Shown here one piece after another: positions 1 to 6,547 of a stretch of DNA of 64,000 bases. Under the pieces are notes generated by a model. It was given only the letters and a program-made list of their open reading frames with translations. It was not told the origin of the DNA and did not search any database. Numbering within the stretch: the first letter of the stretch is position 1; each line of letters opens with the position of its first letter. A program made the position numbers and the translations under genes. Source of the DNA: UBA2210 sp036825195 (GTDB lineage Bacteria; Desulfobacterota; Syntrophia; Syntrophales; UBA2210); NCBI GenBank assembly GCA_036825195.1, contig DAISYQ010000002.1:124001-188000 (forward strand), in the 5' to 3' direction.

Positions 1-63
1 GGAGGTCAGACGTAGGGAGAAGGAATTGCAAAAATGCAAATAATTTACTGATTATTAAAATGT

Positions 64-420
64 ATGTTTAAAGTTCCAAACCAATTTAGAATAACAAAAG
101 GATATTTTTCTTCAGATGATAGCTGCGGCAATAACGGAGCGTTTCAGATACCAAGAGGAAATAACGGTAAGTACTTTTTTGTTATAGCAAGCGATGGTGA
201 GGGGTGGGAACACGTTTCGGTATCTTTGCCAAATAGAACTCCTACGTGGGAAGAAATGTGCTTAATAAAAAATATATTTTGGGATTCAGATGATTGTGTC
301 GTTCAATATCATCCGCCAAAATCTGAATACGTTAATAACTGTAATAATTGTCTGCACCTTTGGCGTCCTGTGAATAAAAACTTAGAAACTCCGAATAGCA
401 TACTCGTTGGATTAAAATAA
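64..420 (+). CDS. Phage hypothetical protein, DUF7694-like
   Basis: A 118-residue protein with a Trp/Pro-rich pattern familiar from phage proteins of unknown function: a WEHVSVS segment, then RTPTWEEMC, then a FWDSDD acidic stretch, VVQYHPPKSEYVNN and a final LHLWRP. This is the style of the DUF7694 family. There is no signal peptide and no membrane segment. It starts the run of small early genes (64-1940) and, like its neighbours, has only A/T-rich sequence and no Shine-Dalgarno motif before its ATG. Function is unknown; family assignment is from memory of the motif pattern. Confidence 0.7.
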   Translation: MFKVPNQFRITKGYFSSDDSCGNNGAFQIPRGNNGKYFFVIASDGEGWEHVSVSLPNRTPTWEEMCLIKNIFWDSDDCVVQYHPPKSEYVNNCNNCLHLWRPVNKNLETPNSILVGLK

Positions 421-434
421 TTATAACATCATTT

Positions 435-839
435 ATGCGACTAACATTCTACGGGACAATCAACAATGGAAAATTAACCCTTGATAACCGAAATATCTTT
501 GAAATGTATCTTGGCTCATCCAAGGGCAGGGTGAAAATAACTTTGGAGCAATTTAAAAAGGTAAGAAGCACCGGCAAAGACGGTGAACGGAATATGAATG
601 GTTATTATTGGCTCTATCTGAATGTCATAAGTCAAGAGACAGGCGACCATCCAAACAATCTGCATGAGTATTTCAAAAGAAAATTACTCCCCCCGAGTAT
701 TGTTATAATTTTAGCCAGAGAAGTAAAACTGCCAGCCACAACAACGAAATTATCGGGAAATGAAATGTGGGATTACATGGTTAAAATTGAAGAATTGACC
801 GGCATACCGATTCCACCGCACCCGGATGAGTTGAGTTAA
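435..839 (+). CDS. Phage NinB-like hypothetical protein
   Basis: A 134-residue soluble protein lying 14 bases after its neighbour. It opens with a short beta-like segment (MRLTFYGTINNGKL), then a basic patch around KKVRSTGKDGERNMNGYYWLYL. The NGYYW core, followed by a helical HEYFKRKLL stretch and a TTKLS motif, recalls NinB-type recombination accessory proteins, which bind single-stranded DNA in lambdoid phages. The resemblance is partial, so the call is a weak family guess. It sits in the early cluster without a visible Shine-Dalgarno motif. Confidence 0.45.
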   Translation: MRLTFYGTINNGKLTLDNRNIFEMYLGSSKGRVKITLEQFKKVRSTGKDGERNMNGYYWLYLNVISQETGDHPNNLHEYFKRKLLPPSIVIILAREVKLPATTTKLSGNEMWDYMVKIEELTGIPIPPHPDELS

Positions 840-855
840 AAATTATAAAGCAATT

Positions 856-1056
856 ATGCCAATAGGATATAAAACAGAAGAAGGAACATTGATAGTTTAT
901 AACGTCTGCACAAAATGCGGGAGGTTTTTAAAGTTTGATGATTGCGAGGCATTCTTTCACCATGAGGGATATAAATTTGAAATATTTGGGGCCGTAAGGG
1001 CAGAAGGCAATTGCCCGAGATGCGGAAAGGTAGAGTTAGATTTTGAATTTATGTGA
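856..1056 (+). CDS. Small zinc-ribbon protein
   Basis: A 66-residue protein with two CxxC knuckles: CTKCG near residue 18 and CPRCGK near residue 54. Together these form a likely four-cysteine zinc ribbon. No other domain is visible. Small zinc-binding proteins are common among phage early genes and often act as transcription or host-takeover modulators, but nothing here says which. It has no Shine-Dalgarno motif and lies between the NinB-like gene and the RlpA-like gene, probably in one transcript. Confidence 0.6.
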   Translation: MPIGYKTEEGTLIVYNVCTKCGRFLKFDDCEAFFHHEGYKFEIFGAVRAEGNCPRCGKVELDFEFM

Positions 1057-1068
1057 TAATATAAATAT

Positions 1069-1449
1069 ATGAAAGGAATCATCCTTTCCCTTGCCACTCT
1101 AATATCAATCATTCTTATCTGCCAGCCTTTCCCTGAATATATTTGTGCTAATGTTTATGTGCCGAGAGCAGAAAAAGCAAATATAGTAATTGCCAGCTGG
1201 TATGACTACGACATTAACGGAATCGAATGGAGTAAAAATCACCGCACGGCCGCTTCAAGAGATTTGCCAAGATATTCAATGGCACGGGTTACGAACATTG
1301 AGAATGGCAAAAGCGTTGAGGTCTACATCAATGATTACGGACCGGAGGAGTGGACGGGTAGAGATATTGATTTATCAAGCTATGCTTTTAGCAGAATAGC
1401 AGACTTATCGCTGGGGCTGGCTAATGTGAAAATTGAATTATTAAATTAG
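1069..1449 (+). CDS. Secreted RlpA-like double-psi beta-barrel protein
   Basis: A 126-residue protein with a hydrophobic N-terminus (about residues 4-22), which could be a cleaved signal or a retained anchor, followed by an RlpA-like double-psi beta-barrel. Motifs seen are ASWYDYD near residue 42, TAASRDLPRYS with a conserved Ser-Arg, and NDYGPE then GRDIDLS near residues 109-122. Members of this family bind or cleave peptidoglycan glycan strands in the envelope. As the only recognisable cell-wall-active candidate besides the papain-like protease (17298), it may serve as an exported lysin. That role is inferred; the fold assignment is fairly secure. Confidence 0.7.
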   Translation: MKGIILSLATLISIILICQPFPEYICANVYVPRAEKANIVIASWYDYDINGIEWSKNHRTAASRDLPRYSMARVTNIENGKSVEVYINDYGPEEWTGRDIDLSSYAFSRIADLSLGLANVKIELLN

Positions 1450-1453
1450 ATAT

Positions 1454-1633
1454 ATGCTTACAGTATCAATATCAATTAACGGAAATGTAATTTATACAAG
1501 GTCTGGTATCAATCGCTTACAAAAATTAGGAGTTTATCTTTGTGATGACGGAAGTAAAATAAAACATAAAAGAGAAGATGGTGCAGTAAAGCTAGCCATT
1601 AAAGCATTAAAAACTATTAAAGAAGTTAAATAA
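1454..1633 (+). CDS. Small phage protein of unknown function, 59 aa
   Basis: A 59-residue reading frame filling the space between the RlpA-like gene and the gene at 1635, starting at ATG 1454 four bases after the previous stop and ending one base before the next start. The translation reads as a short beta-rich protein (LTVSISINGNVIY), followed by CDDGSKIKHKREDGA and a basic C-terminal helix. Similar short beta proteins with a DDG-x-IKH-x-R pattern are common in phages. Its tight packing between genes supports it being real. Confidence 0.6.
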   Translation: MLTVSISINGNVIYTRSGINRLQKLGVYLCDDGSKIKHKREDGAVKLAIKALKTIKEVK

Positions 1634-1634
1634 T

Positions 1635-1940
1635 ATGTCTTTAAAAAGCGGACTATTCAACGAAATCAAAAACGCCTATCCGAATATGTATTCCTTGGAA
1701 CGAGTAGAGGGCTATGCGAAACTTAACGGCTATAAAATCTCAAATTCAGAGAGACGCTTGAGAGAATTATGTGAGGGTGAAAATCCTTTGATCAGGGCGG
1801 TTAGAGGACAAAAAGGATATATTATCGGTTATATTTATCAGCAAGAAAAGAAACTTGAAATCCCTGTTTTGGGAACGATAAAAGATAAAAAGATAGACTG
1901 GAAGCAGAGACCTTTATTTGAAATGAGAATAAGAGATTAA
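1635..1940 (+). CDS. Hypothetical protein with helix-turn-helix-like N-terminus
   Basis: A 101-residue protein. Residues about 15-65 (ERVEGYAKLNGYKISNSER, then LRELCEG) have the length and hydrophobic spacing of a winged helix, and YIIGYIYQ resembles the following wing strands. The C-terminal 30 residues are basic. It could be a DNA-binding early regulator, but no specific family is recognised. It is packed two bases after the small gene at 1454 and lacks a Shine-Dalgarno motif. Confidence 0.55.
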   Translation: MSLKSGLFNEIKNAYPNMYSLERVEGYAKLNGYKISNSERRLRELCEGENPLIRAVRGQKGYIIGYIYQQEKKLEIPVLGTIKDKKIDWKQRPLFEMRIRD

Positions 1941-1941
1941 A

Positions 1942-2037
1942 ATGGAAATAGTAATTGGAAATGGTGAAGTGGTGTATGTGAGTTGGTGGGTGTTGTTGAG
2001 TATGTTGGTGTTGTGTGTGGTAGTATGGAAGTTTTAA
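1942..2037 (+). CDS. Very small membrane protein, 31 aa, GT-rich coding strand
   Basis: Starts one base after the preceding stop (ATG 1942, TAA 2035-2037) and encodes 31 residues: a short polar start, then a hydrophobic stretch (WWVLLSMLVLCVVVW) that would span a membrane once. The coding strand is extremely rich in G and T, with long runs without any C, unlike neighbouring genes. The tight spacing and following terminator favour a real gene at the end of the early operon, but this may be chance coding of a GT-rich DNA segment. Confidence 0.4.
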   Translation: MEIVIGNGEVVYVSWWVLLSMLVLCVVVWKF

Positions 2038-2075
2038 AAGAGAACCCAGCAGACCCACCCTGATAACAAAAAAGC

Positions 2076-2120
2076 GACAAGGTATAAAGCCGCAAGGGCA
2101 TTGACACCTTGTCTTTTTTT
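2076..2120 (+). terminator. Rho-independent terminator after early small-gene cluster
   Basis: GACAAGGT (2076-2083) pairs with ACCTTGTC (2106-2113), followed by seven T residues. It lies about 40 bases after the 31-residue frame and separates the early cluster from the gene at 2198. Confidence 0.75.
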
Positions 2121-2172
2121 ATTTACCTATATTCCGAGTTGTAAAAAGCCAATAATTATGATAGATACCGCT

Positions 2173-2200
2173 CACTTTACATTCTGGGGGTTGTAAAGTG
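2173..2200 (+). promoter_or_regulatory. Hairpin enclosing the start region of the relaxation-like gene
   Basis: CACTTTAC (2173-2180) is perfectly complementary to GTAAAGTG (2193-2200). The loop holds a G-run that could serve as ribosome binding site, and the second arm includes the proposed GTG start (2198-2200). This could limit translation of the gene or be a DNA dyad bound by its product. Confidence 0.45.
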
Positions 2201-2827
2201 CGGTTGTTTGAAATCTATCCAGACCTAGAACCGCTCACAGCTGGCAGTTCTTATAGCCAACTATTCAACTTCCTGTATTCTTTAGCCCTTCTTAGATATT
2301 TCACCAAAGACCACGCCAATAAAGTCAATTCCAAACTGGGGACAAAAAAGAAAATCGCTCAGTTGTGCGAATTGGATTATCTAAACTGTAAAAATTCGCA
2401 AGTCTATACAATCACAGAGAAAACAAGGAAACTTCTGGACGAGCAAGGGTTTAACTGTAAAATTCTGGCTAAGAAACTTACAGGTGAAGGCAATGACCAC
2501 GACCTAAAAATTACAGACTATATCCTTGATGAAAGGTGCAATCCTTGGTTTTACTCAGTTATCTACCCCTTTTTTGACTATCTAATTCCTGACGCCTGTC
2601 TGATTTACAAAAACGAAAGCACTTACAAAATCACTTTTTTGGAAGTTGAAAATCCTAAAGCCGGTTGGGACGACTACCTTGAAAACAAAAAGTCCAATTA
2701 CAAACGGCTGGCTTCTGATTACGATGTTTACGGCAAATGGTGGAAGGTGTGGAGTGAGAGGTTGAACATACCTTACTGCACGGAAGAGGAGTTTTGTTTT
2801 AATGTCGTTTATGTAAAGGGGGAATGA
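2198..2827 (+). CDS. Replication-relaxation-like protein (Replic_Relax type)
   Basis: A 209-residue protein. The N-terminal half (about 15-95) reads as a winged-helix region with short tandem helices (LFNFLYSLALLRYFT, then KIAQLCELDYLNC). The C-terminal half has a nuclease-like alpha/beta pattern with PDACLIYKN, then FLEVENPKAGW, then a Lys/Tyr-rich helix (YLENKKSNYKRL). This matches the general layout of replication-relaxation proteins of plasmids and conjugative elements. It heads a block leading to a coupling-type ATPase. The GTG start sits in a hairpin. The family call is a pattern judgement and could be wrong. Confidence 0.5.
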   Translation: MRLFEIYPDLEPLTAGSSYSQLFNFLYSLALLRYFTKDHANKVNSKLGTKKKIAQLCELDYLNCKNSQVYTITEKTRKLLDEQGFNCKILAKKLTGEGNDHDLKITDYILDERCNPWFYSVIYPFFDYLIPDACLIYKNESTYKITFLEVENPKAGWDDYLENKKSNYKRLASDYDVYGKWWKVWSERLNIPYCTEEEFCFNVVYVKGE

Positions 2828-3214
2828 ATGGAAGAACTAAAAACAATTAATTTACAAAAAACAAGGTATATTTTTTTAGCTTGGAGATTTTTGGGTGGTT
2901 GTGTGGTATTTGCAGCAACCCTGTTTGCTATAAAATCATTTTCAGATATAACAAAACAGGAGCGCCTAATTAATATAGCAATTATTGCCATATCATTTGC
3001 TATTTTTTTTATTATATATAAAACACTTTTGTCAGAAAATTATTTAAAATGTCCTTATTGTAGCAAAAGTGTCCTAATAAAAACTGATTGGCAGTGTCCG
3101 TATTGTAATCAATTTCAAGGTAAAGATAAACATATTTGGGAAAGTTGCGTACATTGCAAAAGGTTATTAGAAACAGCATATTGCGAACATTGTCATAAGG
3201 AGTTTAAACTATAA
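2828..3214 (+). CDS. Membrane protein with C-terminal zinc ribbons
   Basis: A 128-residue protein directly after the previous stop, with a GGGGGA ribosome binding site. Two transmembrane segments are visible, about residues 15-38 (IFLAWRFLGGCVVFAATLF) and 47-66 (LINIAIIAISFAIFFIIY). They are followed by four CxxC knuckles: CPYC, CPYC, CVHC and CEHC. The cysteine-rich tail would face the cytoplasm as a double zinc ribbon. The stop overlaps the next start by one base, so translation is coupled to the coiled-coil protein. It may anchor the ATPase block to the membrane; that role is inferred. Confidence 0.6.
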   Translation: MEELKTINLQKTRYIFLAWRFLGGCVVFAATLFAIKSFSDITKQERLINIAIIAISFAIFFIIYKTLLSENYLKCPYCSKSVLIKTDWQCPYCNQFQGKDKHIWESCVHCKRLLETAYCEHCHKEFKL

Positions 3215-3963
3215 TGGCTTACACAAAAGCAACCAAAGACGGTTTGGTGCCGTTTACTGATAATAAGCGGCCACTTAGAAAAGAAGAACTGCCAACTTTT
3301 AATTTGTCAGACCTTAACTATACCCAGCTATACCGAGATTTACAAAAGACATTTGATAGAGGAAAGCCGGTATTGTTCAAATCGTTTGGTGTAAAAAGAG
3401 CCAGACTTGACGTTGAACATCAAGAGTGGGTACTACATCAAATAAGAAACTTACGAAATATAAACTCGGAGTTGGTTAATTTAAAAGCCGAGACTTTTTT
3501 GAATGAGCAGGTGTTGACTAATCTGATCAACGGTTATCAGGCTGAGGCAGAACGCCGTTCAGAACTTATTATAGAAGAACATCTTACAGCGATTTATGAA
3601 CTAAAAACGAAGCGTGAAATGCTTGACCTACAAAAGAGAAGTGTTGAAGCTGATGTAATATTAAAAGAAGAAAAAGCTGAACTAATAAGATTTATCCGAG
3701 GTAGTATTTCATTCCACGACTTACGACCGCATCATAAAACTATGCTAGCCCAAGCAATGCTTTACCCGGATGGAAATGCCCGTCAGGATATAGAGATGTT
3801 AGAGGATGTTAAACAGTACATCATACAGGAAGCGGAAGCCAAAGCCAGATTATCAATAGCGACTGCCGAAGAGAAGGAAGCCCAAGCAAAAATAGCTAAC
3901 ACGACAGCAGACCAATCGGTGTATAATCTTGATAGAATTAGGAATAAGCCTAAAGGCGACTGA
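3214..3963 (+). CDS. Coiled-coil protein preceding the coupling-type ATPase
   Basis: A 249-residue protein, mostly helical and charged. Long heptad-like helices run from about residue 75 to 170, and an Ala/Glu-rich helix lies near 200-235. No catalytic motif is seen. It overlaps the following ATPase gene by about 35 bases, which strongly suggests joint production. In such an arrangement it may be a partner or adaptor of the ATPase. No family is recognised. Confidence 0.55.
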   Translation: MAYTKATKDGLVPFTDNKRPLRKEELPTFNLSDLNYTQLYRDLQKTFDRGKPVLFKSFGVKRARLDVEHQEWVLHQIRNLRNINSELVNLKAETFLNEQVLTNLINGYQAEAERRSELIIEEHLTAIYELKTKREMLDLQKRSVEADVILKEEKAELIRFIRGSISFHDLRPHHKTMLAQAMLYPDGNARQDIEMLEDVKQYIIQEAEAKARLSIATAEEKEAQAKIANTTADQSVYNLDRIRNKPKGD

Positions 3964-5086
3964 GGGCCTGCCAATAGTTGAAGACAAAGACCGCTTCCGC
4001 CATACCTACCTAATCGGCAAAACCCAGACGGGCAAGTCCACCTTTTTTTTAAATTTGATTAAGCAGGAAATGGAAAGCGGAGCGGTAATTGTTTTGGATC
4101 CAGCCGGAACTTTTGCCGAGACCGTAGCTTCATTTGTGTCACGAGACCGACTTGTCTATGTAGATAAAAATCACCCGTTGGTTATTAATCCGCTTGACCG
4201 GCCGCTATCTAAATCAGAACTGTCAAACGACTTCATAGAAGTAATAAATAACTGCATTACCGGTTCAACTCCAAGTATTGAAATAACGGTTTTGATGGCC
4301 GAGATTATCAGGAACGCTATCAGGGCTATGCCTGATAATAAACGGAACATAGAATACCTTGCCGATTTCTTGAATTACGAGCATCAAAGGAAAAAGTGTG
4401 CCGACGATAATTACTGGAAGCATTTTGACGATAAAGATAATCGGGGTTGGTATGTTTACCGCGAGAAAAGAGAGAGCGCCCAGCGCGTTGCTTCCAGGTT
4501 ATCGGCTTTTTACTTGGATGAGAGTTTGAGGAGATTCACTATCGGCAAAAACGAACTTGATATCAAAAAAATTGCCGAAGACAAAAAGATAGTCTGCTTT
4601 GACTTTAAGGGACTGGATAGCGATTTGATGATTTACCTTGGCAACCTCGTATCCACCGCGGTCAAATCTTATTATATGCGGGAGGCGACAACAAACAGTC
4701 CGCCTCTTTATTTTTACGCTGACGAGTTCCATAACTTCTTTTCACCGGCATTTGACAATATGCTGTCCGAGTGCGCCAAATTCCACATATCAGTAAATCT
4801 GTCCCACCATAGCTTTGAGCAGATTGATAAAAAGACATTGGACATAGCTTTGGGCAACTGTTTTACCAAGGTTGTTTTTAACTGTGGATATATCGAAGCC
4901 GAGCGCATGGCAAAAGAGTTTCAGAAAAAACCCGAGGACTTTTTAAACCTGAAGCGATATGAAGCGCATGCCTTAATCGGCAATGAATCGCACCATATCC
5001 TAACCTTCTCCCCACCGAAAACTACCCCGAGAAAACAGGTAAACTGGTTAAGAGACGAGCCGACTTGGATTAAATGTTATAATTAA
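3929..5086 (+). CDS. HerA/TraG-type DNA-translocating ATPase (coupling-protein-like)
   Basis: A 385-residue P-loop ATPase. Walker A is GKTQTGKST near residue 30. An early IVLDPAG motif follows, and a Walker B-type LYFYADEFH lies near residue 266, followed by a sensor-like NLSHHSFEQ. This is the layout of the HerA/FtsK/VirD4 superfamily, including TraG/TraD-like coupling proteins that move DNA through a membrane or into a capsid. No N-terminal membrane segments are present; the preceding genes could supply these. The start is uncertain: a TTG at 3929 overlaps the previous gene. It is separate from the phage terminase (6951), so it probably serves replication or transfer rather than packaging. 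Confidence 0.75.
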   Translation: MIELGISLKATEGLPIVEDKDRFRHTYLIGKTQTGKSTFFLNLIKQEMESGAVIVLDPAGTFAETVASFVSRDRLVYVDKNHPLVINPLDRPLSKSELSNDFIEVINNCITGSTPSIEITVLMAEIIRNAIRAMPDNKRNIEYLADFLNYEHQRKKCADDNYWKHFDDKDNRGWYVYREKRESAQRVASRLSAFYLDESLRRFTIGKNELDIKKIAEDKKIVCFDFKGLDSDLMIYLGNLVSTAVKSYYMREATTNSPPLYFYADEFHNFFSPAFDNMLSECAKFHISVNLSHHSFEQIDKKTLDIALGNCFTKVVFNCGYIEAERMAKEFQKKPEDFLNLKRYEAHALIGNESHHILTFSPPKTTPRKQVNWLRDEPTWIKCYN

Positions 5087-5090
5087 TATA
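5075..5090 (+). promoter_or_regulatory. Extended -10 promoter for the candidate ncRNA
   Basis: TGTTATAAT at 5075-5083 is a perfect extended -10 element overlapping the end of the ATPase gene. A start seven or eight bases downstream falls at about 5090-5091, exactly at the first base of the closing helix of the candidate RNA. No good -35 is seen, as is usual for extended -10 promoters. Confidence 0.65.
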
Positions 5091-5291
5091 GGTCTCCTGG
5101 CGGATATCGGCACTAGCGCCGCCAGAATCTATCAGTCATAATTCGTTTCCCTATTGGGAATGTTCGCATGAAAGCGGATAGCCAACGGTGAATGGCGGAC
5201 TGTAGGTTATAGCTACCGTCTGGTTCGCCTTACCTGGCGGAGCGATTTGAGACCGTAAAAAAAAGATTGGGGGCGGGCAACCGCCCCTTTT
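5091..5291 (+). ncRNA. Candidate structured noncoding RNA, ~200 nt, unknown class
   Basis: GGTCTC (5091-5096) pairs with GAGACC (5249-5254), closing a domain with a string of hairpins: CTGGCGG (5097-5103) with CCGCCAG (5119-5125); TTCCC (5147-5151) with GGGAA (5156-5160); TTCGC (5163-5167) with GCGGA (5174-5178); GCCA (5181-5184) with TGGC (5193-5196); GAC-x-GTAG (5198-5205) with CTAC-x-GTC (5213-5220); CGCC (5226-5229) with GGCG (5236-5239). An extended -10 promoter precedes it and a rho-independent terminator follows. CCTGGCGGA occurs twice (5096-5104 and 5233-5241), so CCGCCAG could pair with either copy, giving a possible switch. No reading frame fits. It could be a regulatory RNA, a replication or transfer origin, or a packaging-type RNA; none is demonstrated. 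Confidence 0.6.
5270..5291 (+). terminator. Rho-independent terminator with GCAA loop
   Basis: GGGGCGG (5270-5276), GCAA tetraloop, CCGCCCC (5281-5287), then TTTT. This ends the candidate ncRNA and insulates the next promoter. Confidence 0.85.
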
Positions 5292-5295
5292 CTTA

Positions 5296-5304
5296 TGTTA
5301 TAAT
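5296..5304 (+). promoter_or_regulatory. Extended -10 promoter before primase-like gene
   Basis: TGTTATAAT at 5296-5304, directly after the terminator and about 95 bases before the primase-like ATG. It is the same nonamer as at 5075. Confidence 0.6.
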
Positions 5305-5399
5305 GAAAATAGGATAACTTTCTTAAATATCTTAAACCTTTCCCGACCAAAAACCACCAGAACATTTCAAATTTAACAAAAACCGAAGGGAGGCAGATT

Positions 5400-6173
5400 A
5401 TGGCAGAGTATTTAGACTTCAAGGAAATATCCAAAACTCCGTTCAAGACGGTTTTGGACAAGCTGGAGCTTCCCTATGACGAAGCCGAGGATTATATGAA
5501 GGGCGAAGGTTTTATTGTCAATACGCAAAAAAACCTTTACTTCAATCCGACCGGCGATGATAAAGGGAGCGTGATAAACTTTGTGGCGCAACAACTGGGT
5601 ATCGGTTTGCGTGATGCCGCTACTTGGGTAAAGAAGTTAAACGGCAACGGCCACCGAAAAGAGGCTGTCTTGCCGGAGTACCAGCTTACCTACCACAAGG
5701 AACTGGTTAATCTGGGTATACCAGAAGAAATAGCCCAGGACTTTGAAATCGGCTATTGTAAGCGGGGTATTATGTCCGGCAAAATTGCCATGAAGATCCG
5801 CGACGAAAAAGGCGAGAAGGTGGCTTATATCGGCCGGGACATCGATAACGGCAAATACTTCTTTCCCAAAGGCTATAAATCGGCCCATATCTACAACCTC
5901 TGGCGTGTCAAGGATACAAACATAATCCTGACCGTATCCCCGCTAGATGTGGCAAAAATAGCCTCTCTTGGCCATCACAATGTCGTCGGGCTGATTACCG
6001 GCAATATGACGGACGAGCAAGAATATCTGCTAAAGAGATGTTTGCGGATATTTGTTTTGCACCCCCGGCCTGAAAACATTGTCAAGCGGTTGTCAAAATG
6101 GGCGTTTGTCAAGGCGCCGGACATATCAAAAGTATCTGAATTGAAGCGGGAAGACATCGAGGCTCTTTATTAA
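5400..6173 (+). CDS. DnaG-primase-like protein with degenerate Toprim region
   Basis: A 257-residue protein with a strong GGAGG ribosome binding site. The N-terminal 80 residues resemble the zinc-finger-less start of plasmid/phage primases (a DDKGSVINFVAQQ segment). Residues about 100-165 look like the Toprim N-terminal region (LGIPEEIAQDFEIGY, then AYIGRDIDNGKYFFPKG). In the following Toprim part, the usual catalytic Glu before xxDV is replaced (SPLDVAKI), and no Asp-x-Asp is seen (FVLHP). It may be an inactive or highly diverged primase, or a DNA-binding relative. It sits between the ncRNA and the sigma-like gene. Confidence 0.55.
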   Translation: MAEYLDFKEISKTPFKTVLDKLELPYDEAEDYMKGEGFIVNTQKNLYFNPTGDDKGSVINFVAQQLGIGLRDAATWVKKLNGNGHRKEAVLPEYQLTYHKELVNLGIPEEIAQDFEIGYCKRGIMSGKIAMKIRDEKGEKVAYIGRDIDNGKYFFPKGYKSAHIYNLWRVKDTNIILTVSPLDVAKIASLGHHNVVGLITGNMTDEQEYLLKRCLRIFVLHPRPENIVKRLSKWAFVKAPDISKVSELKREDIEALY

Positions 6174-6177
6174 AAAG

Positions 6178-6186
6178 TTATCCACA
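6178..6186 (+). promoter_or_regulatory. DnaA-box-like sequence
   Basis: TTATCCACA, identical to the bacterial DnaA box consensus, immediately after the primase-like stop. A second copy is at 29380-29388. One isolated 9-mer is weak evidence of an origin. Confidence 0.3.
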
Positions 6187-6213
6187 GAGCCAACTTGCGG
6201 GGTTGGCTCTTTT
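6187..6213 (+). terminator. Rho-independent terminator after primase-like gene
   Basis: GAGCCAAC (6187-6194) pairs with GTTGGCTC (6202-6209), followed by a T run. Confidence 0.85.
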
Positions 6214-6254
6214 ATTTTATAATTTAAGCAAAGAGAAATAAAAACAAGGAGATG

Positions 6255-6491
6255 ATGACAAAATATGACGAATTAACCGACCTATTTTGTGAATTAAACC
6301 CAGATGAGAAATTGATCATAGTTTGTCATTTTGTTTTGAAACTTCCCGTTGAACACATAGCAAAAATAGAAAAAACCTCCCAAGAAACCATTTATAGAAT
6401 ATTCCGCCGTGCCAATAAGAAGCTCTTAAAAGTTCAAAACCACAGCGAAGTTGTGAGCGCCCTGCAAGAAGTAATTGCCCCTGAAAATTGA
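6255..6491 (+). CDS. Sigma-70 region-4-like helix-turn-helix protein
   Basis: A 78-residue protein beginning at ATG 6255, the second of two adjacent ATGs, which gives better spacing from the AAGGAG site. The sequence is a compact helix-turn-helix: LNPDEKLIIVCHFVLKLPV, then HIAKIEKTSQETIYRIF and RRANKKLLK. This matches the recognition helix layout of sigma-70 region 4 or small LuxR-type regulators. With no region 2, it cannot be a full sigma factor. It lies directly before the late operon promoter, so control of late transcription is a reasonable inference. Confidence 0.6.
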   Translation: MTKYDELTDLFCELNPDEKLIIVCHFVLKLPVEHIAKIEKTSQETIYRIFRRANKKLLKVQNHSEVVSALQEVIAPEN

Positions 6492-6504
6492 GAGGGGCTT
6501 TTTT
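6477..6504 (+). terminator. Rho-independent terminator overlapping end of sigma-like gene
   Basis: GCCCCT (6477-6482) pairs with AGGGGC (6493-6498), followed by TTTTTT. The stem includes the last codons and stop of the gene. Confidence 0.8.
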
Positions 6505-6505
6505 G

Positions 6506-6514
6506 TGCTATAAT
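6506..6514 (+). promoter_or_regulatory. Extended -10 promoter of the late operon
   Basis: TGCTATAAT at 6506-6514, right after the terminator and about 34 bases before the small terminase ATG. It probably drives packaging and structural genes. Confidence 0.6.
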
Positions 6515-6547
6515 AAATGTAGAGATAACAATGTCTTATTTATTTTT

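Noticed and set aside
5091..5291. 6S RNA or tmRNA as identity of the structured RNA
   Set aside because: The many short hairpins in one closing helix do not match the rod with central bubble of 6S RNA, and there is no tRNA-like end or tag frame of tmRNA.
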